64,000 nucleotides of DNA from Odiellus spinosus (Eukaryota; Arthropoda; Arachnida; Opiliones; Phalangiidae), in NCBI GenBank assembly GCA_963920705.1, contig OY987232.1:8434200-8498199 (forward strand). Direction: 5' to 3'. The position numbers and the translations under genes are program-made. Numbering within the stretch: the first letter of the stretch is position 1; each line of letters opens with the position of its first letter. Below are positions 1 to 11,339 of this stretch, piece by piece. The notes below the pieces were generated by a model. It was not told the origin of the DNA. It did no database searches and worked only from the letters and a program-made list of their open reading frames with translations.

Positions 1-1060
1 TTGAAATTCTTAAATTTCTATAGAGTTCCTAGCCCAGCCCAACCTATGGGATTTTAACACGGTTATGGACTAATTAGGATTAGGGGAGCTCAGAAAAATG
101 CTTATAAAAATCTACGACCACCAGAAATTTGGTAAAACGTATTTGTAATTTTCAAATCTCCATATTAAAATACAAGAGTTCCTAACCCCATCCAACCCAA
201 CCTAAACCAACCTATAGGATTTTAATACGGAGATTTTAAAGTTTCATTTAAGTTTTGCTCCCATTTCTGATGGTCGTAGATTCTTTTTAGTATTTTTTCT
301 GAACTCCCCAGGTACTAGTAAGAGTCTACCCCCATTTGACCCAATTTCATCTCCTCCAATCTCATTTCACCTAATTCCCATTTATTATTCGCCCAGTACC
401 ATTTCACCCAATCTCATATAGCCCAATACCCATTCGGCCTAATCCTATTTCGCCCAATCCCATATAACTAAATTCACATTTCGCTCAAGTCCCCTTTGGC
501 CCAATCCCATTTCGCCTACTATCCATTTCCCCTAATTTCCATCTCGCCAAGTAACATTTCGATTATTTTGCGTAATTCTTATTTCGCCCAATCCACTCCC
601 AAGGTAAATGCCTTCGCGAACAATATCCTCTTGATGGGTTCCTTAGGCCCGTTTAATCATTTCTGCACGCACTTCTTGATGTATCTAAAGAACAATTTAA
701 TTTATTAGTTTTGGTAACCTAACTCAACCCAATCTAACGCAGCCTACCCCAACACAACCCAATCTATTTTACAATTTACTTTATTAGTATTGATAACCTA
801 ATCAAACCCACTCCAACCTACCTTTACCCAACCCAACCTAACTAAACCCAACCCAACCTAACTTAACCTAAACCAACCCAATCCAACAAATTTCCTTTAT
901 TAGTTTTGATAACCTAACCCAACCTAATTTACCGCAAACCAGCCCAACCCAACAAATTTCCTTTATTACTTTTGATAACCTAACCCAACCCAATTTACCC
1001 TAACCTAACCCATTCCATCCCAACCTAATAAAATTAAGCAAAACGGGAAGAGGAATTTTT
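1..1060. repeat. Degenerate CCCAACCTAA / CGCCCAATCCCA tracts
   Basis: Two kinds of imperfect short-period tracts fill this kilobase. At about 180-230 and 700-1030 the motif is CCTAACCCAA with many variants. At about 330-600 the motif is TTTCGCCCAATCCCA. No unit repeats exactly for long, so these are decayed simple repeats rather than a telomere, although the CCTAA content resembles the insect TTAGG telomere unit. No gene is visible. Confidence 0.7.
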
Positions 1061-1300
1061 AGGTTGGGAATAGATAATTCTGAGCTAACTGATAAAACGA
1101 TTGGGCGAATTGAGGCAAGTAATTTTTAGTTTGGGCGAATTTGGAATCGATAATTTTGGGCCAAATTATAATTATAATACGTTTGGGTGAAGTAGGATTG
1201 CGCGAAATGAAAATAAATTCTTTTGGGCCAAAAATGCTTTGGGTAAATGGAAATAGATAATTTTGGGCGAAATATTTGGGAGAAAGGGGTACATACCCTA
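1040..1300. repeat. Opposite-orientation copy of the CGCCCAA tract
   Basis: The motif TTTGGGCGAA recurs here about every 30-45 bases. It is the reverse complement of the TTCGCCCAA motif at 330-600, so the two blocks form a loose inverted pair flanking the CCTAA tract. Confidence 0.55.
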
Positions 1301-1369
1301 ATGGTCCCATAGCCAGTATTATTTAGGGGGTCGGAATATCGTAATTTCCCCCTAACTGCTGTTAATTAG

Positions 1370-1565
1370 ATGAAATAAACTAAATTTTATATTGTATTCT
1401 TTATCTCCCATTGTATAATCATCGATAAAAAATTGTCGGATGAATGGAATTCTATCCAATGGGATTGGAAAATTATAGTTCGATCAATTGGGAAAATATA
1501 TTTTTTATTTCGATCCATTGGGAATTGGACCCAATGGGATTCTAACCAATTGGTATATACCCATT
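1370..1565. repeat. Degenerate CCAATGGGATT tract
   Basis: Variants of CCAATGGGATT and CGATCAATTGGGA are strung together. The same vocabulary returns at 22690-22810 and 23540-23690, so it is a dispersed low-complexity family. Confidence 0.5.
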
Positions 1566-1995
1566 GCTATTTGATCTTACGCTGAGTCCCGCTAGGGGCC
1601 ACCCTGTTTCAAAATGGTGCACGTTTTTTGCGGCAACAATTAAACCTCTTTTCTTCGGATTTTGTTTCAATGATCCATTATGTATTGGAGGAATTTGGTC
1701 TTTTTCCATAACTAGGGGGATTTTGGCCAGGAGGATAATACATTGGGGAGATGATATAAGATTCCTAACTTTGAAATCTCGAAAGTTACCAATCTGCGTT
1801 CACTTGGCAGAAACTTGTATCGACTTATTAGGTTAAGTTTTGTAACAGGGGTAAAAATGCCACTTTGAGAGCCTAGGGCATCAGACTGTCTATATATTTT
1901 AGAAATTAAAGGAGTATTTTCTTGGTGAAAATTAACCCTTATTTCGAAATATTTGGAATTGCACGCTGTATCCACTAACGGAAATAAGAATATTT

Positions 1996-2079
1996 TATTA
2001 TTAATTAATAGACGGATACTTCATGGCGGTTATTAGAATTTTTATTTGTCATGAAGGATCCGTCTTTTAATTAATAATA
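1996..2079. repeat. Foldback, about 30-bp arms
   Basis: The left arm (1996-2024) and right arm (2050-2079) are nearly perfect reverse complements. They contain GACGGATACTTCATG and CATGAAGGATCCGTC around a loop of about 25 bases, and the arm bases are TAATTAAT-rich. This looks like a tiny MITE remnant. No obvious target duplication was seen. Confidence 0.65.
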
Positions 2080-2317
2080 AATAATATTATATTCATCATA
2101 GCGAAGATATTTTTCGTTTTGGACAACTGCCCAGTAACTCCCTCTCAAAAATGAAAAGTTACAGGACATTTGCAAAATCTATCGAACAATGTGTAGTGTC
2201 CTGCTCTGCCGTCCCTGGGACCCTGGCTGTATCGTCTGCGAAGCCAAGACCTAAGTATTATACGGATATAATTATTATAATATCATTTAAGTATATAACT
2301 AGGTTTTACTGTAGTAG

Positions 2318-2686
2318 CTTTGCGTTATTTCAACGATAGAGATTCGATAGAAAATCACTCGTTCTGGGGCAAACTATGTCTGAAGAAAGTAAGTTTTTTT
2401 AACTAATACAAATTTTATAAAAATTGATAGTTTCTTAATTATTTTGCAACTTATTTGTTAGCAGAAAGAATCTTCGGACGAGGAACCGGTTGACATAGAA
2501 GGCGATGAAAATTTAGAGGAATACGATTGGGGAGGCGAAACCAGGATACGAGCCACACGTTTAGTTCAAGGGGGATTAACTACTTTAGGGTTTCAATCTA
2601 TGTAGAAAAATTTAACGGAAGGTGACGAAGATTTGAATTTGAATGTCGACGGTGACGATACGCTAACACTTGGACAAGTACAATAA
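2318..2686 (+). pseudogene. Two-exon fragment of an unrecognised acidic protein
   Basis: Two exon-like segments are joined by a clean GT-AG intron. Exon 1 (2318-2388) follows an AG and ends at a GTAAGT donor. Exon 2 (2462-2686) follows TTAG and stays in the same frame (phase 0) to a TAA at 2684-2686. Exon 1 encodes 23 residues including NHSFWGKLCLKK. Exon 2 is strongly acidic at both ends (ESSDEEPVDIEGDENLEEY, then EGDEDLNLNVDGDD) and has a basic patch RIRATRLV between. One in-frame TAG at 2603-2605 interrupts exon 2, consistent with a CAG-to-TAG change. I do not recognise the family. The matching splice phase, the codon-like composition and the terminal stop argue that this is the 3' end of a real gene or a recent pseudogene. 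No earlier exons were found. Confidence 0.45.
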
Positions 2687-2951
2687 AACTACTAAAACTA
2701 AATTAAGATTATTTCTGAAGTTTTAAGCTCAATATTCCGAAGTCGATGTTATTCCTTGTCGGAGAGACGTTCCCTTTTAAGATAAAGTAAGGGAAGAATT
2801 GAGACAAGCTGTTTTAAGGTTAACTTATTTTTTAAGTCGTGACATGTTTTGTTTCAATCCATGACGCGTCGGCGAGTAAAACGGCCACATACTTGTGGTC
2901 TCCTGAATTATAATCCCCTGCTTTAAAGAACTTTCGCCTTCCATGCCTATT

Positions 2952-3296
2952 ACCAAGAATAGATTTAACACAAGAATATGGAAGAGCTATACCTTTGTCC
3001 GCGCGCTAGTCTCAAGTGGATGGAGCCTACGGAGGTCTTACGCCGCGCCTCATGTCACGTGCGCAGGAAGCTATTGGCTGTTTTCTACGATAAGTGCGGG
3101 GGGAGGATATCAGGCTGCGGGGATAGGCGCTGCCGGCAGAGCTAGCTCTCTGTCGCGGACCTCGAAAGCTCGTGATAGGGTGAAAATCATAACGCATATA
3201 ACGTCAAATCTAGTAAGCTCCACCCGCTCGAAAATAGCGTTATACCAGAGGTATATCGTACGGTTCCATATCCTTGTGTTGAATCTATTCTTGTCG
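2952..3296. mobile_element. Small inverted-repeat element (MITE-like)
   Basis: The ends are inverted repeats of about 29 bp. AAGAATAGATTTAACACAAG at the left matches the reverse complement of the right end with one or two mismatches. The total is about 345 bp. The open frame running through it is non-coding in character. The superfamily is not determined. Confidence 0.6.
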
Positions 3297-3339
3297 ATGC
3301 GATTCAATATAATAAAATTTAAGATTAGATTATAAAATC

Positions 3340-3745
3340 CCTCGTTCTCGCCCGTCCCTCTTGTTAGTTTGTAGGTACGGTACGTTAATCCCTACTTCCT
3401 GCTAACCCGTCCCTCTTGTAATATTTTAGGTGAGGTTAGTTAATCCCTCGAATTAGCACATCCTTCCAAATAGTAAATCCATGGAGTTAGCCCATCCCTC
3501 AGGCTACCGCGTCCATCTTGTAATCTTTATGGTAAGATTAGGTTAGTCAATCCCTTGAAGTAGCCCATCCCACCAACTGTTTAATCCCTAGCTCGGACTA
3601 ACCCGTCCCTCTTGTATTGTTTAAGGTAAGGTTAGGTTAGTTATTCCCTCGAATTAGCCCATCCCTTCAACTAGATAATCCCTCAGGGTACCTTCTCCAT
3701 CTGGTAATCTTTAAGGTAAGGTTAGGTTATGTTAGGTTAGAAACT
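3340..3745. repeat. Minisatellite: TAGCCCATCCCTCC family, locus 1
   Basis: About five imperfect units of roughly 75-80 bp are present. Each contains TTAATCCCTCGAA, TAGCCCATCCCT, CGTCCCTCTTGTAAT and GGTAAGGTTAGGTTAG in the same order. A second array with the same unit lies at 16795-17185. The TTAGGTTAG part is telomere-like. Confidence 0.65.
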
Positions 3746-4378
3746 TGATGGGATTTTATTATGGAAATTTTAAAGTTTCAAATGGGTATTACAGACATTT
3801 CTGCTGGTCGCAGAGTTTTTAAAGAATTGTTTCTGAATTCCTCTAGTCAAAATTAGTCGATAACCTTTGTTATTTTATTCGGGGTTTGAATATTGTCATC
3901 TAGTTAATACGTTTTACTACAAAGTATATTTTAATATTATAAATCTTAATAGTTAAAAAAATTTTATCACGCAATTTGAAAGTTAATTATGTTTGAAGAA
4001 ACTTATAACAAGTTATTATTGAACGATTTGGACTGTTTTAATATGCTCAAAAAAGATCAAATCTCATATTTCTTAAGGTAATTTACAGTTAATTATTAGT
4101 CTCGAACTAGACTCGCTAAGCCTTAATCTATTTTGATGAAATTTTTCAATGTTAGATTTCTCGAGAAGAGTTATTTGTTGATGCCATTAAAATGTCGTAT
4201 AAAATTATCAAACATTTAACAATATTTCTAAACGACAATATTTCTTTCGGTTAGCTAGAATATACCTTCGAATCAGCAATTGATTGGTCTGAAAAAAAAA
4301 AAAAAAAAATAATAATCTTCGAGCCTTAGTTCATAAATTTAATAATTAACCACAAAGAGCTTGTATGATAATACCTAG

Positions 4379-5188
4379 GGTAGGGTCGCCTAATTCTGAA
4401 CGCTTTTAAGAAATCTGAGATCTCGTTTGCTATGGAATTTTTAGTAACAAAGTTAAGTATCTAATGTCAAGAATGAATAGTCGCGGACCCGTTGGGCTAA
4501 TTTTCATCATTCCATGACGCGTACTTTTGACGCAGACGCTGTTTTAAAGACACCAGTAGCGGCTTCTAATTCTGAACGAATGATTCTAATTCTGAACGCC
4601 CCTGCTTCTAACTCTGAACTATCTTATAACATGTAAAAAAAGTGCCAAATTTGCGAAAGGAACCAATCGCGCGCCTCCAATCGAAAAACGATGGTCACCA
4701 ATGAATTCCTTGGCCGAATTTAACAGGGGACAGGCGGAATTAGCGCGATCGAGAAAGTATTTGCGAAGTTATTGATGATTTAAAATTTTTGCATTGCTTT
4801 GGCATAGAACCCGTAAAGGAATCCTTATATCGAAGGAAATCGTCGATAACTTCGCAAATACTGGCTCGATCGCACTAATTCCGCCTATCCCCTGTTAAAT
4901 TTGGCCAAGGAATCCATTGGTGACGCTCATTTCTCGATTGGAGGCGTGCAGGTGGTTCCTTTTTGCAAATTTTGGGAGTTTTTCATATATTTGCAGAATT
5001 AGAAGTTCTTAGACATTTTGTGAAGAGTTTTTGGCCAAATTCTGGGTTTGAGAAGTTTATTTTGTAGTGGGAAACTCGAACTTTACGAAGAAATCGAGCG
5101 CTTTAAATAGACCCAACCAAAGTGAAGTTATACATTTTTGAATGAAAGTGTTCAGAATTAGAAGCGTTCAGAATTAGGCGACCCTACC
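4379..5188. mobile_element. Non-autonomous DNA transposon with GGTAGGGTCGCC ends
   Basis: The terminal inverted repeats begin GGTAGGGTCGCCTAATTCTG and are perfect for about 26 bp at each end (4379-4404 and 5163-5188). TCTAATTCTGAACG is repeated several times inside. A second, internal inverted repeat pairs about 4640-4775 with 4845-4985; the matched pieces include TTCGCAAATAC and TTGGCCAAGGAAT. There is no open reading frame of note. The nested symmetry suggests a foldback-type MITE of 810 bp. The target duplication could not be fixed. Confidence 0.75.
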
Positions 5189-5784
5189 ATAGTTTTGATA
5201 TTATTAGTTATGTCTTATAAGTCTAAATTGATAAAAAATATTTCGTTTCCAGAGGCTTGTATCACTTTTAGGAATTATATAAAGCAAATACTCAAAAATT
5301 GCAGCTTAATCATTTTTATGTAATGATTATGACTTTAATATTTAAATAAAAATATGCAATTTTCTTTTTGAAGTTAAATTGCTGTGATTTAAAAAGGATT
5401 TGTTATTCATTACATTTTGCTTAATATTTAACCAAATATTTGGGCCTAGTGCTCCTTATACTAGATTATTAAAATATTATAAGTCAATCAGATCTTTTGC
5501 TTGCAAAGATTCAATCTTTGCGTTTCCGGAAATTTATAATATAATTTTCATCGTGTATATTTAAGTAAAGATCATGTCCTGATGGACCGAATATTAAACA
5601 CGGATAAGTGCGGATTTTTCGGTTCAATGGAACTGTCCCATTCGACTGAAACCGCCAAAGTGCGGAGTTTTCGGTCGTATGGGATTCGGTGCAATGGAAC
5701 TGAAGTCAAGTTTTCATTCAAATTAAAAAAAAGGGTAGACCAGGTGGTAAAATCTGTGCTGGAATTACCCTAATTTCCCTAAAC

Positions 5785-7010
5785 ACTAAGTTGCGGTAAT
5801 TTCTCGAGCCGACTATATGACCGTGAGCTTTTTTTAGCTACACCAAAAGTGTAGCTATTACATACGGTAGTTCGCCGCCGTCGCCACCGTTGGAAATGAC
5901 GAAATTCGCGAAAATCAAGCATTCGCGTAGAAGCTCGCGTAGAAGAAAATAAATAATATTAGATATAAAGCCGCGTTCATAAGATAAATTAATAAAGATT
6001 AGATATAAAGGCGCGTTCACACGGGTTAATAATTAGAAAATAAAAAACACACGGGGTTATAAGTTGAAAATATAAAATGATTATATGCAAAGGCGCGTTC
6101 ACACAGGTTTATAAATTGAAAATAAATGATATTATATATAAAGCCGCGTTCACAAGATAAATTAATAAAGATTAGATATAAAGGCGCGTTCACAAGATAA
6201 ATTAATAAAGATTTGATATAAAGCCGCGTTCACAAGATAAATGAATAAAGATTTGGTATAAGGCCGCGTTCACAAGATAAATTAATAAAGATTTGATATA
6301 AAGCCGCGTTCACAAGATAAATTAATAAAGATTAGATATAAAGGCGCGTTCACACGGGTTTATAAGTAGAAAATAACTAAAGATTAGATATAAAGGTACG
6401 TTCACACGGGTTTATAAGTTGAAAATAAATAAATATTAGATATAAAGCCGCGTTCGCAAGATAAATTAGTAATGATTCGATATAAAAATGAGAAGTGGAA
6501 AAATTAAAAGTTCAAAAATTAAAAAGTGAAAACTGAAAAAATGAAATGTCATTGGTTTCAAGTGTCATTGGTGTAGCTATTCTTATGAGCTTGACCATCT
6601 TGTTATATAATATATTGGAAAAGACGCACATTCGAATATCCCCGCTTGTGAGCAAACTCAAACCATGTTTTTCAAATCACGATTATAAAACCACGTTTTT
6701 CAGTACGTTTTATTACTGACAGACTAGAAGTCAATACGCATAAGCTCCCTTACTGTCGTGTTCGCGACGACTTGTTTATTGTTTTCGATTTTTCAATACT
6801 GACAGACTAGAACTCAACACGCATAAGCTCCCTTATTATCTCGTTCGCGACTACTTGTTCGTTGCTTACGAGTTTTCATTACTGACAGACCAGAACAAAA
6901 ACATTCATAAGCTATCTTTTATCTCGTTCGCGACAAGCCCTTAATAACGACAAAATGTTTTCTATATTGTATACCACTATACCTCTGAAGATATAAGGAA
7001 TGTGTCTCTC
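5785..7010. repeat. Dispersed repeat X, copy 1, split by an insertion
   Basis: The left part (5785-5834) and right part (6606-7010) together match the block at 47440-47800 and partly 31500-31900. Shared landmarks are AGTTGCGGTAATTTCTCGAG, ATATATTGGAAAAGA, CATTCGAATATCCCC and GAAGATATAAGGAA. The right part holds three units of about 83 bp starting at 6713, 6797 and 6879; each has ACTGACAGACTAGAA and CATAAGCTCCCTT. A minisatellite-bearing element has inserted between 5834 and 6606. Confidence 0.65.
5835..6601. mobile_element. Minisatellite-bearing non-autonomous element, copy 1
   Basis: The 5' end is a hairpin (5836-5856: AGCTACAC, loop, GTGTAGCT). Near the 3' end (6569-6580) is TTGGTGTAGCTA, an inverted copy of TAGCTACACCAA at the 5' end. 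The body (5935-6480) is a tandem array of about 40-50 bp units containing GATATAAAGGCGCGTTCACA. The element interrupts repeat X, whose uninterrupted form is at 47507-47545. Subterminal inverted repeats, a central tandem array and insertion next to a T-run resemble helentron-associated (HINE/DINE-1 type) elements. That assignment is inference. No Rep or helicase is encoded. Confidence 0.65.
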
Positions 7011-7033
7011 ATATTTTACTAAGAACCTGTAAT

Positions 7034-7046
7034 GGGGGGGGGGGGG
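7034..7046. repeat. Run of 13 G
   Basis: A homopolymer of 13 G in an AT-rich region. Its length is easily miscounted in an assembly. Confidence 0.9.
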
Positions 7047-8460
7047 TCCTTCGCTTCAAAAAATCTTTCAATACCATCTTAAAATTGGTGTCCCGTCGAC
7101 AACTGAATGAGGTTCAAAGCGCGGGAAAACACACGCGCGTCGACCAAACCTTCATAACTCCGAGATGGGTTTTATATACAATGGGATTTTTCGAGGGTTT
7201 GAGTAGCACGCTGCTACCACACCTATTTCTTGTTCTCAGCTTTCTAAAATTATTTTCTTTTAACAATACAAGTAAAAATTCCCAAATTCCTAAACAAAAT
7301 TATTACAAAAAGAAAACGGGTACAAAATATTTTACAGTTTCGCATTCTAAGTATACCTACAGAAGTATGACATTTTTAAAAGATTAAACACATATTGATT
7401 TTCAACAGTACATTCGCTGTCAATCTCATCTTTTTCCTGATTATTACATTATACTTTAAATGACTTGGCCCTTGAAAATAAGAAAAGTTTGAAATTAAAA
7501 CAAACGTAGGGCGTACATTTCCAGAAAATTCTCTTTGTTTTCGTCTCTAGCGGCTCTCGTTATTATACTGAACTTCGATTTACTCGGCCCGTTTAAGCGC
7601 CTCGACGTTCTAAATGGACTTAATTGGAAATAAGTAAAGTTTGAAATGAAAATACGGGGCGTATATTTCCCGACTATTCTCGTTGGTTTCGTCTCTAGCG
7701 GCTCTCGTAAAACATCATCAACGATACTTTTCAATCTTAGTGACTCGATTCTTCGTGCCGTTTCAATACCCGGAGGCTCGAAGTAGTCCGAACATTATTT
7801 TATAGGACAGTTTCCTCGACTGGTAATAGGAATCGCGTCAAGGGCGAGTCTCGATCGAAAATGTTCCCCAATTTTCCGAGCTTTCGAAATTTGTTAACAG
7901 AAACGGGGTAAAACTACGAATTTTTGGATTCAGCCGATTAAAAGGCCGAATTTTCATTCGACTGAATTTCGGGTTCGACGCTTTTCACCTAAAAAAATCT
8001 GCCAATCGCTTTTGCTCCATTTTACGAGTTCGAAGTAATTGTTTAGTCCTTTATTTTGGCTAGTCGTAAGTCGAGTCATGCTCTCAGTGCGGAATTGATA
8101 CGAAATTATGTGGATACGGATTTGGAATAAAATTAACCCATCGAGATAAAAAGGATTGGAAAGTAAGGAAATCTGTTTGGGTAAAATGATGAATGGGTAT
8201 TGAGAGAAACGCGAGCTTAGAGAAATGTTAGAATTAATTTCAATTACGAAACCCGAGTCCTATAATCGTTGCTACGTTGCAAGGGGTGCTGGATCGAGAA
8301 ATGAAATTTTATATTTTTCGCTGCAGTTTGGCGCGCTTTGCGTGACGTCACCATGAGACCTCCGGCAATAATGTGGTTCGGCGGTAAAGTCAAATTTTTC
8401 GTTTCGATGAATTTTAAACGTACAAGAGAAAATATTTTTGTGTTTATTATTTATTATATT
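7047..8460. other. No gene seen
   Basis: Unique-looking AT-rich sequence. Two stretches near 7500-7740 resemble each other (repeated CGTCTCTAGCGGCTCTCGT at about 7541 and 7691), a weak local duplication of about 150 bp. No exon with supporting splice sites or a recognisable protein was found. Confidence 0.5.
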
Positions 8461-8465
8461 TATTT

Positions 8466-8757
8466 TGCAATGAAATAATAGAATTCATTGTTGAAAATGC
8501 AATGAAACAATAGAATTCATTGTTGAAAATGCAATGAAATAATAGAATTCATTGTTGAAAATGCAATGAAATAATAGAATTCATTGTTGAAAATGCAATG
8601 AAATAATAGAATTCATTGTTGAAAATGCAATGAAATAATAGAATTCATTGTTGAAAATGCAATGAAATAATAGAATTCATTGTTGAAAATGCAATGAAAT
8701 AATAGAATTCATTGTTGAAAATGCAATAAATAATATAATTCATTGTTGAAAATGCAA
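8466..8757. repeat. 32-bp tandem array, 9 units
   Basis: The unit GAAATAATAGAATTCATTGT plus TGAAAATGCAAT repeats nine times with almost no change; the GAATTCATTG cores start at 8481 and every 32 bases after. Only the second and last units carry differences. Each unit contains an EcoRI-like GAATTC. The low divergence points to recent expansion. Confidence 0.9.
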
Positions 8758-9319
8758 ATTTAATATCAAACTATGATTTTTTAAGTGCAGGCACATTTTG
8801 TAGTTTTTTATATCAAAGGTAAAAAATAATGGTAATAAGTTGTTAGGAAATAATTATCAAAGAAGTATACAAAATGAGGTCAGTTTATATCACAAGTGAA
8901 AAATATTAATATTATATGGAAAATAGTTAAGTGGTAAAAATCACCAAAATAATATTTAATTGCAAAGAGTTGTTTGTTTTTGTTATGATAAAAATATATG
9001 CCTAAAATGAAAAAGAATACCATGATGTCATCATTGTATTATCTTTTTAATCTTTCTAAATTGCTTCATTTGTTTCCTATAAAGTTTATTCTCGCGTATA
9101 ATTTGTTAATCAGACTAGATCTTTACTTGGTTTAGGTGGATTTAATAATGCATTGAATTCAAGGTTTTGGGTGGCTGGAGATTCAACTTCGTTGTCTTCC
9201 ATTCTTTTTCCTTCCACAGGAGAGTAAGTTGGAGCTGATTTGGGTGTTATAAGGTTTTTGGTCACTTCCTTTTGAATCCCTCTTACATATTCGTTCTATT
9301 TAACCGATTTTTTTGTTAG

Positions 9320-9385
9320 TTTCAAGGCTGGAAAAAGTATAGAAAATCCTATACTTTGAACCAACCTTGAAAAAATGCTTTTTAA
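9320..9385. repeat. Short palindromic repeat, copy 1
   Basis: A stem-loop with AAAGTATAG / CTATACTTT around AAAATC, flanked by TCAAGG / CCTTGA. A close copy sits at 60705-60790 in the opposite part of the window, so this is a dispersed hairpin family. Confidence 0.55.
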
Positions 9386-9559
9386 CGGGTATTTTATCCG
9401 TTTCCAAGAATATTTTAGAGATAGGCCTGTTGACCCAAAAATTGTACAATTTGATCCGCTAAAGCCTTGGCTTTAGAGAATGGGGTCTAGGCTTTTACAA
9501 CTCGCGGTTGAGACACGACCGGTATTTGCTTAGTACAGCGATAGAGAGAAAATGTTTGC

Positions 9560-11336
9560 TCGTAGATGACGCCACAAATTGTTGCCAGTGTGGTTAATGG
9601 AGGCGCGGTCGGTCTCACTGAAAATATTCTCTCTTACGGTGGATGGTAGCCGAACCAGAAACATCAACGAGTTTTTAACCCTTTTAGACCGAAGGAAGTC
9701 AGATTTAAAAATTGGTTCCCAAATACGGTTTTTAAAAGACGTAAAATCGATGGTGTTAGTTATAAGTGATATGGGAAACCCTTTTTCTGATAATAGCGCG
9801 GATTTTAGTGTCCTGAACACCAGAGAAATAGTTGACAAAAAATTGCTACATCACTTAAAAACGTACAACACGTCGGAAAAAAGCAGTCAATACAAATGTT
9901 TAACGAACGCCTTGTTGCAAGGAAAGTTCTTGTGTCCGAACCGTTAAAAAGAAATAAATTTTCTTTGTTTAGTAGACCTCCAGAAAAAGAGAAGTCACGA
10001 AATCAAATTGAGTTGGCAGCAATGAAAAAGACCGATGTCGCTTTTCACAACTGTATATATTATGCCAAGTTAGAGTTGGAGATCTTAACGAATTTTTTCG
10101 ACACGAAAATCAAGCTTTTTCTTCGTCATCGTCAGATAAAAGAGGTACGCGAAGTTGGGTCAAGTCTGACCTTACTCTTTGCTTAGAAAGTGTTTAAGAA
10201 GAAATCGACGAAATATCAGAGCCTCCTGAAGTTAGAAATGATTTTAATAGATGGTGCCGCAATTGTCAACATTATTGAACCAAGAAACGCGAAGTCTTTC
10301 AAGGAATATTCCGGCGTTTTTATCAATTACGTGTCTAGGCAGTTTACGGGTTCCGAAAAACGAGTACATTTGGTCTTCGACGTATATTTAAAAGACAGTT
10401 CAAAGGCCAAAACAAGAAAAAAAAGAGGCAAAGGGAAAAGAATTAGAGTGGAAGGCTCGAAAGATTAGCCTCGAAACTGGAGCGATTTTCTAAGGATGGA
10501 TGACAATAAAAAAGAGTTATTTAACTTTCTAAGTTTGAAAGTTGCCTCAACGAATTCTCCAGGCGTCGTTTTAAGTACGCACGCGGATTCCGTTATGAGT
10601 TCCACAGGTGGACTGACCATCGATGACAATTCTCCGTGTTCCCATGAAGAAGCTGATACCAGGCTTCTACTCCATGCTTCTCACGGTGCCAAGTATAGAT
10701 TTAAAAGAATCATGATAAAAACCTTGGACACCGATGTTCTCGAACTGCGCGTAAGTTTTGCGACAATTATTAACTATTTAATTAATAACTAATTAATTAT
10801 TTGTGGTAGCTGTTGGAACCGGAAGCTCTTACCTATATTTGGACGCTTCACTTAAAGCAGCGAAGCTTGGCAACGATAAATGGGTGGCTTTGCCATCTTT
10901 TCACGCTCTAACGGGGTGTGATACAACATCAAGTTTCGGCGGTAAAGGGAAAAGAACTGCTTTGGCGACGTGGAAAATGTATTACGCCGTAACACCCGCC
11001 TTCAAAGCATTATCACAAGGAATTTCGGACATTAATGAACTACTCCCATCGATCGAATTATTTATAATATTAATGTACGATAGATGCAGTTCCAATGTAG
11101 ACATAAATACAGCGAGAAAAACCTTATTCACTCAAAAAAGCAGAGATATTGAAAATATTCCCCCGCCCAGAGATTCATTGATTCGGCATGTCCTTAGAGT
11201 AGCCTACCAAGCAGGGTACGTTTTTAGTCAGTCGCTAAAACGAAATCCTGAATTGCTCGATCCGTCAAATTTTGGTTGGAATAAAAATAGAATGGGACGT
11301 GGTTTGGATGATCCAAGCACCTGCTGGTGAAGCCTG
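9560..11336 (+). pseudogene. Old copy of a large TE-associated PIN/FEN-like protein
   Basis: A series of open segments in different frames (9579-9947, 9896-10186, 10190-10468, 10496-10792, 10803-11330) reads as one decayed protein. It is homologous to the C-terminal half of the large protein at 43.9-45.8 kb. Shared landmarks in order are MGNPF, DGAAIVN, HLVFDVYLKDS, TRKKRGKGKR, HEEADTRLLLH, TLDTDVL, FHALTGCDTTSSFGGKGK and PPPRDSL near the end. The Asp/Glu-rich motifs HEEADT and DTDVL look like the metal-binding acidic residues of a PIN/FEN nuclease-like fold; that reading is inference. It is clearly more diverged from the 43.9-kb copy than the 34/40-kb copies are from each other, so it represents a different, older subfamily. 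Several frameshifts are present, including near 10755-10810 between the DTDVL and VGTGSSY segments. No transposase lies beside it. Confidence 0.7.
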
Positions 11337-11339
11337 TCG

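Noticed and set aside
700..1030. Telomeric (TTAGG)n array
   Set aside because: The units are mixed and degenerate (CCTAACCCAA and variants) and the array is flanked by ordinary sequence.
2943..3335. 130-codon frame
   Set aside because: It lies across a small inverted-repeat element, including both arms, so it is not a gene.
8466..8757. 32-bp repeat array as a CRISPR
   Set aside because: There are no spacers; the units are directly contiguous.
10755..10810. GTAAGT...TAG intron in the 10-kb large-protein copy
   Set aside because: Splicing does not restore the conserved VGTGSSY frame. The residues before and after fit a simple frameshift better.
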